From contig JAOXYB010066290.1 of assembly GCA_028565635.1 (NCBI GenBank), positions 1-10,220 on the forward strand: DNA of 10,220 nt, in the 5' to 3' direction. The translations under genes were made by a program, and so were the position numbers. This DNA comes from Phoronis ovalis. Lineage: Eukaryota; Phoronida; Phoronidae. The notes under the pieces are model-generated. The model did not search any database. It was given only the letters and a program-made list of their open reading frames with translations, and was not told where the DNA came from. This document shows positions 6,095 through 10,220 of this stretch, one piece after another. How positions within the stretch are numbered: position 1 is the stretch's first letter; each line of letters opens with the position of its first letter.

Positions 6095-6404
6095 TTAATG
6101 GAAACAAACCTTTCCAGCGCGTTGCTTAAAGGCTACCTTTGAAATACCAAAGCCCATGCTGGCTGCCTCTGCAGCTCGCAGTACCATATTTTGTTCCACT
6201 TTTTCAGGAAAAACAGTTTTTCGGCCCATTTTACATCCCAATTGAGATGTGCCCATCGTATAATCTTGTATAGTTGATTTTGGAATTTCACATTTTTTAC
6301 TGCACTGTCTCAAACTCATCCCATTTGATCGAACCTTTAGTACTGCCTCCAGTTGTTCTTAGCTATATTTACGATACACATTTTTTGATTTCTTAGCCAT
6401 GATG
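6095..6404 (-). pseudogene. psq-type HTH exon of a pogo/Tigger-like transposase or derived gene, broken
   Basis: From an ATG at 6400 the minus strand reads MAKKSKNVYRKYS, an in-frame TAA (6361-6359), then EQLEAVLKVRSNGMSLRQ, CSKKCEIPKSTIQDY, GRKTVFPEKVEQ and EAASMGFGISKVAFKQRAGK. The order matches the N-terminal psq/CENP-B-type helix-turn-helix of pogo-family proteins, which binds transposon ends: EQL..A...V..G.MSLRQ..KK..IPKST, then a GRKTVF linker and a second helical part. The TAA occupies a position where relatives have a charged residue. The frame is bounded by an acceptor TTATCTGCAG (exon start 6404) and a donor AAAG|GTTTGT (6109-6108), suggesting one 295-nt exon. No DDE catalytic domain follows. 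An internal Met at 6319 could in principle restart translation after the stop. Confidence 0.75.
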
Positions 6405-6419
6405 CTGCAGATAAAAAAT

Positions 6420-7285
6420 TAGCACAATAGTATTGTCATTGGTTACACCTATACATCGCTGGCTATTTTAAAATATCACGACTGGAGTTGCACTGGGCCT
6501 AACAGACATGCGGAGGTATTCCACTTTCAATTTGTTTTCATCGCAATATGTTACTTGTATTTCAAGCTGCTGTAAGGTCTATTACACTACGGAATCTCGC
6601 AAATGTTGAATCTCATATCACCGAGAAACACCTTTAGTTTTTTTTGTATCACTAAAGTGGAAACGACAGACCAACAATTTTAAAATTGGCGAAGCTTTGA
6701 ATTTTCTAATGAAAGCATTTATGTCAAAAAAATGATTTTCAATACCTGTAAATCCCGCCCGTGTATTGTGAGTGCGTGTAAGGCACGTAGTAATGTTTAA
6801 GATATGTAAGGTTTAAATTGTCCCATACTTTTAGGAATAATTATAGATTTACGTTAATTTTTTGAAATGTATCTTGTCTGTAACGATAAGATGCAGAATA
6901 AGTATGGTATGCGGTAATAGATGAGAAATAAGTTATCTATGTGATTTTTTTGTTTCAGCCTTCATTAAGAAGTTACATGTAATTTAAGTTAGATGAATAT
7001 ATAGTTCGTGATTTTAATCCTTGCCTTTGCCTGTTCGAATAATATATCTTTATTGCATCATTAAAGAGGAATTTGCTTAGTACATCTTAATGTCATAGAA
7101 ATGAGTACATGTTATGATGTATTAAAAGAACAATTTGCTTTTAATAGTCTGATTAATAGCACATGTGGATATAATGAAAAACAATGACGAAATACTGTGT
7201 TGCTTACGAAACAGATGAAATCAGCAGAATTTCATTTTTTTAGAATGCGCTATAAAACCAAAATATATATTTATGTGGTCCTAGG
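6420..7285. other. AT-rich non-coding stretch
   Basis: No convincing coding frame, repeat or RNA. A good plus-strand acceptor-like site GATTTTTTTGTTTCAG ends near 6958, followed in phase 0 by PSLRSYM and a stop. Without an upstream exon this is weak. Confidence 0.5.
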
Positions 7286-7303
7286 CATTTGAGTTTTCTT
7301 CAG

Positions 7304-7402
7304 GAACAGGTTTCTAATAGGGATAGTTGTAGTGTTCATATTGCAGACATTAAATGTGAAGACAAGGATAATGATGCGGTTAGTTGTTTCATGGAAGAAA
7401 TG
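7304..7402 (+). CDS. Candidate 33-codon internal exon, unknown protein
   Basis: It is bounded by a strong acceptor GTTTTCTTCAG (ending 7303) and a donor GAAATG|GTAATT (7403-7404). The single open frame is phase 0 at both ends and contains EQVSNRDSC, HIADIKCEDKDND and CFMEEM. The acidic, Cys-containing composition is unlike translated random AT-rich sequence. The frame stays open after the donor to 7534, but there it turns into Ile/Lys/Phe-rich text typical of intron. I do not recognise a domain. No second exon was found, so it may belong to a plus-strand gene with distant exons, or be chance. Confidence 0.35.
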
Positions 7403-7409
7403 GTAATTT

Positions 7410-7690
7410 TTAATTTGAACGAATTAAGTATTTTCAAAGATTTTATAGTAATAGAGCATTTAAGAAAAAAAGGCATCTGCTTTATTAATATTAGCCTAAA
7501 ACATATTATTAAAAAATGGTTCTTAAACAATTAACTGCAAATCATTAAATTATTGCCATAGTAATCATTTTTATGCAGAAAAGCAATTTTTCACAGGTGA
7601 ATTTTAGCTATTATGTAGAAGAATATAAATGGAACACAACCTCCAAGTTTTACCTTAAAATGTTGAACAGTTTTTACGTTCTGAATTGTT
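7410..7690. other. AT-rich non-coding stretch
   Basis: The visible content is AT-rich sequence; the open tail to 7534 looks like intron read-through. TTTTTATGCAG and TTTTTCACAG near 7575-7597 resemble acceptors but enclose only a few bases. Confidence 0.5.
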
Positions 7691-7696
7691 TCATTT

Positions 7697-7712
7697 GGGG
7701 GGTGGGGGGGGG
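7697..7712 (+). repeat. Guanine tract G6-T-G9
   Basis: Fifteen of sixteen bases are G, interrupted by one T at 7703, in otherwise AT-rich DNA. Such a run can in principle fold into a G-quadruplex on the plus strand. Exact length in assemblies may be unreliable. Confidence 0.9.
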
Positions 7713-7869
7713 CGATTGAATGCTATAATGAACATGTTACAACAATGCTCTGAGAAAAGTATTTTGAGTGATAAATCATTGAAAAACTAATATCGACTAT
7801 AAATCGTTAATTATTATATTTAATTCTATCTATACTTACTTCTCTTATAATAATTTGTAATAGTAATCT

Positions 7870-8730
7870 TTCTGTAATTTGAAATAGAAATGAAATCTTC
7901 TTCGTTGCGTGCCATCCTGAGAAAACAGTTTCAGAGTCTGCATGACGTAACATTTCATATATGTCGTCGCGTGTGCATTAGCCGTTTTTTCCGCATTTCA
8001 CTTTTAGCAGATATAAATTAAATTAAACTATATGACTGATATTGAATGAAATGTTAAATGAAGAACTCGGTAACTTGTTTATCGTTATGGTTATATAGTT
8101 TTATCTAGTCTGTAACTATTGTAATTTAACATTCTTAGTACATTTAAAAGGCATTTCATATATTTCTTTCCATTTCAATGTCTCGTCCTTCCAAAATAAT
8201 CTCCATTTACTTTCACAAGTTGGAACTGAATTATTTTTAGCAAGAATAGAGTTCATGTCTTTACTTCCTTTTGAGTGTTTCAGTATACATTGTAGGCTCT
8301 ATGGGATACCTACACCCCATGCCGATACCAAATCATAGTTAGATATAGTTTCCCTAATATATCTTTTAATGCTGCTGATGATTCCACAATACATTACGAA
8401 GTTAATATTTATCTTATATACTGCTTCAACATTCTCATATGACAGGAATTGACCACTTTGAGTAACCAGGTCTTTTACATAATATATCCCTGAATCGTAC
8501 GTACCATGCACTATCTGTAATATATATATTCAGCTATTGTTCATTATATTTTCTATTTTATGTTATCGTTTTTAACCATGCTGAAAGCACATCTTTCCAA
8601 AAGTTATTTGTACAATTATTGCTAATTTTTTCCCGGAACACATAACCTCTTACATCAAAATAACATATCTCTGTACATACTTGCTCAAATAATGTGCAAT
8701 ATTTAGATTGATGCTTCTTGCCTTCAATCT
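7870..8730 (-). mobile_element. Decayed LINE (L1/Tx1-like) reverse-transcriptase C-terminal region
   Basis: Minus-strand translation, with frame changes and stops, matches the part of non-LTR retrotransposon ORF2 downstream of the reverse-transcriptase core. In order: NNFWKDVLSAWLK (near 8610-8570), YYVKDLVTQSGQFLSYENV and NINFVMYCGIISSIKRYI (8511-8340), then after a stop at 8299-8301 PTCESKWRLFWKDETLKW and IYEMPFKCTKNVKLQ (8225-8120). A Cys/His-like remnant (HADSETVF) follows near 7935. Known relatives have W..IY.LPFKCTKD.KLQWFQ.RINHRIL; here the Trp after KLQ is a stop. At least two frame changes and several stops show it is dead. The 5' part (endonuclease, catalytic RT) is absent, as in 5'-truncated LINE copies. 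Clade assignment is tentative. Confidence 0.8.
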
Positions 8731-8734
8731 AAAT
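8701..8734. repeat. 11-bp perfect inverted repeat with 12-base loop
   Basis: ATTTAGATTGA at 8701-8711 is the exact reverse complement of TCAATCTAAAT at 8724-8734. It lies at the upstream edge of the LINE remnant. It may be chance in AT-rich DNA. Confidence 0.85.
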
Positions 8735-8764
8735 TATGTTTGTTACCAAAGTTTCCTGCACTTT

Positions 8765-9335
8765 GAATCTTTTGAATAGTTAAGACAGAATCCATTTCAA
8801 TACGAGGCAAAATGTTTCATAGCGCTGCCATCGTCTTTAGAACTACTTTTTTCGCTCTCGTGTTACGGGAGTACAATAAATATTTCCCGATAACAAACGT
8901 GGTCGACATCCAGCTAGATTAGCACCGACATCCATATATATTGGGATCAAGTTCTACAGAGGGTACTGTTCACATTTTAATTTTCAGTCTACCACTTGGA
9001 AGTTGATAGTTTTAAAACCATGTATTCTACTGACACTGGATAACAAGTAAAAATAAACGGAAAAGGCGCGACGTTGATCTTTGGATTATGCTATTAACAT
9101 AATTATGTTCTGCCATAGTTTATGTAGACTATAAATACACCGATGATGGGATCTTTAATGTTTCAGTGTGAAGGTCGTTTTTAAGTAGAATGTAACAGTG
9201 TCGACCGGACTAAGATTTCACAATCTCCAGTGTCATGTATCCATGCAAAGACTAAATAGTATTTGCACTGCAGACGACATTGTGACCACGGGATGGTACT
9301 CAAGTTATTTTTTGGTGGGGGTGTGCAACCAAGTT
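8765..9335. other. Non-coding stretch
   Basis: No convincing exon or RNA. TTTGGATTATGCTA near 9080 resembles the core of the degenerate array that starts at 9340 and may be an outlying unit. A short open frame from 9198 is not supported by anything else. Confidence 0.5.
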
Positions 9336-9339
9336 GAAC

Positions 9340-9590
9340 ATTTTGGATACAATTTTGCTACATACCCATGCACTGCTTACAGCAAATAATTTGGATTAAT
9401 TTTAGATTTGTATCCATAAATAACTTTTGGAATTTGATTTGTATCAGTCAGTTTGCGGAAAAATGGATTTCTATACTTAAATATCCTAAAATTTTGGATT
9501 GCTACCCTACAGTTTCAAAAACAATGGATTCGGTTTGCTACCACAAGCTAAATGTTTGGATTGGGTACCGCGGCAGATCCCCGTAGTCAA
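9340..9590. repeat. Highly degenerate array, TTTGGATT...TACC-type units
   Basis: The core TTGGATT or a one-base variant recurs at about 9343, 9391, 9427, 9463, 9494, 9524 and 9556, spaced roughly 30-37 bp (48 once). Most copies are followed within about 15 bases by TACCC, TATCC or TACC: TTGGATTGCTACCC, TGGATTCGGTTTGCTACC, TTGGATTGGGTACC. The right edge is GGTACCGCGGCAGATCC. This looks like an old minisatellite or a repeat-containing transposon fragment. Its reverse complement carries AGGGTAGC, recalling the AGGGGTAGG core at 2541-2580. Confidence 0.65.
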
Positions 9591-9720
9591 AAAACCTTGA
9601 GTAACCCCCTAGGATCATGACATGAGCATTACAAATATTTCTTATATAAATTGCCTTGATGTTATTCGCAGGTTTGCTTTTGTCACAGTTACACCTGTTA
9701 TAGCTTTATGTATAATATAT
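9591..9720. other. Short non-coding spacer
   Basis: No feature recognised. An open frame starts at 9622 and runs through the adjacent GT microsatellite, where it encodes only Cys, Val, Tyr and Met; it is not credible as a gene. Confidence 0.6.
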
Positions 9721-9817
9721 GTATGTATGTGTGTATGTGTGTATGTGTGTATGCGTGTATGTGTGTGTGCGTGTGTGTGTGTGTATGTGTGTATGTGTGT
9801 GCGTGTGTGTGTGTGTG
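9721..9817. repeat. (GT)n microsatellite interspersed with ATGT and GCGT
   Basis: About 97 bases of alternating purine-pyrimidine sequence, mostly GT with periodic GTAT and three GCGT interruptions. It is able to form Z-DNA. Confidence 0.97.
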
Positions 9818-9916
9818 CACGTTTTTTTATATTAAAACTTTATGTCAATTTTACGTTGGTCTTTTTTAGGTGTTTCCCTGCTAGCTCTCTCAGGTGAAAT
9901 GTACCTTGATACTTAC

Positions 9917-9990
9917 CGTACTTTTGGAAAGTGCTTTTTTCCATATTTTTTTCTGTCTGATCTTCTCAGATTCCTCTTTTTTTAAAATCT
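9917..9990 (-). CDS. Candidate Lys/Glu-rich exon with strong donor
   Basis: On the minus strand a donor TACG|GTAAGTATC (9916 onward) is close to the splice consensus. Upstream of it one frame is open for 24 codons from 9988, containing ILKKEESEKIRQKKIWKK and ending in phase 0. The acceptor side is weak: TTTGAG at 9991-9996 has no good pyrimidine tract. Purine-rich AT sequence readily encodes Lys and Glu, so the coding look may be compositional. No homology recognised. Confidence 0.18.
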
Positions 9991-10220
9991 CTCAAATGAA
10001 CCTTTGCATTCAGGTCAATTTTATAAGTGGCATGCGTGTAAACCACCTATGGCTAAACGCTGGATATTTTTTAGAACACACCTTTCATTATTTAATTTGA
10101 TTACTGTAATAAACACATTTGGGAACAAAATGCATAGAAAGGTGAATACAAAATGCATGCAAAAAATTGAAACTTCATGGACTAAATACTAGTTACTCCT
10201 AAGTAAGTAATTAAGTAGGA
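9991..10220. other. AT-rich end of window
   Basis: Two overlapping short frames (to 10100 and to 10192) show no domain or splice support. An AATAAA hexamer on the plus strand lies near 10109. Confidence 0.5.

Noticed and set aside
9622-9897. Open frame of 91 codons with Cys-Val-Tyr runs, looking like a small Cys-rich or membrane peptide
   Set aside because: The Cys/Val part is simply the translated GT microsatellite.
9894-10192. Two overlapping short plus-strand frames at the right end
   Set aside because: No domain, splice or compositional support; they are hydrophobic or basic by base composition only.

Overview
The window looks like AT-rich, repeat-laden DNA from an animal nuclear genome, most plausibly a marine invertebrate such as a bivalve mollusc. 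The pointers are GT-AG introns inside a recognisable PHD-finger gene, decayed LINE and pogo-type transposase pieces, minisatellites and microsatellites, and a GGCGGATCC-type interspersed repeat. No bacterial-style gene packing is present. The species assignment is inference; animal origin is well supported.

Layout from left to right. Positions 1-194 hold 3.7 copies of a 53-bp tandem repeat. On the minus strand, 1084 down to 506 carries the 3' end of a multi-exon gene. Two clearly coding exons (990-1084 and 787-844) together encode a PHD zinc finger of the TAF3-like kind, and a tiny candidate terminal exon (506-526) supplies the last zinc ligand and a stop. Positions 1181-1526 are a 13-bp minisatellite of 26 full units that runs straight into a (TA)13 tract. 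Positions 2280-2600 hold a very degenerate array with a roughly 30-bp spacing. From 3080 to 4090 there are only weak candidate exons. A short interspersed repeat lies near 4612-4780. A compact hairpin resembling a tRNA acceptor/T-arm is at 5871-5908. Positions 6095-6404 (minus) carry a psq-type helix-turn-helix exon from a pogo/Tigger-like transposase or a gene derived from one, broken by one stop codon. A candidate plus-strand exon lies at 7304-7402. Positions 7870-8730 (minus) are the decayed C-terminal part of a LINE reverse-transcriptase polyprotein. A second degenerate array with ~30-37 bp spacing lies at 9340-9590, and a long (GT)-rich microsatellite at 9721-9817.

No complete intact gene is contained here. 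The only part I regard as a functional gene is the minus-strand PHD gene; its upstream exons were not found. The most useful observation is that this gene has two in-frame alternative 5' splice sites, only one of which gives the canonical PHD spacing. Most long open frames elsewhere are by-products of repeats: the 13-bp array keeps all three forward frames open, and the GT microsatellite encodes a Cys/Val run. I found no CRISPR, operon, toxin-antitoxin or other new multi-gene system.
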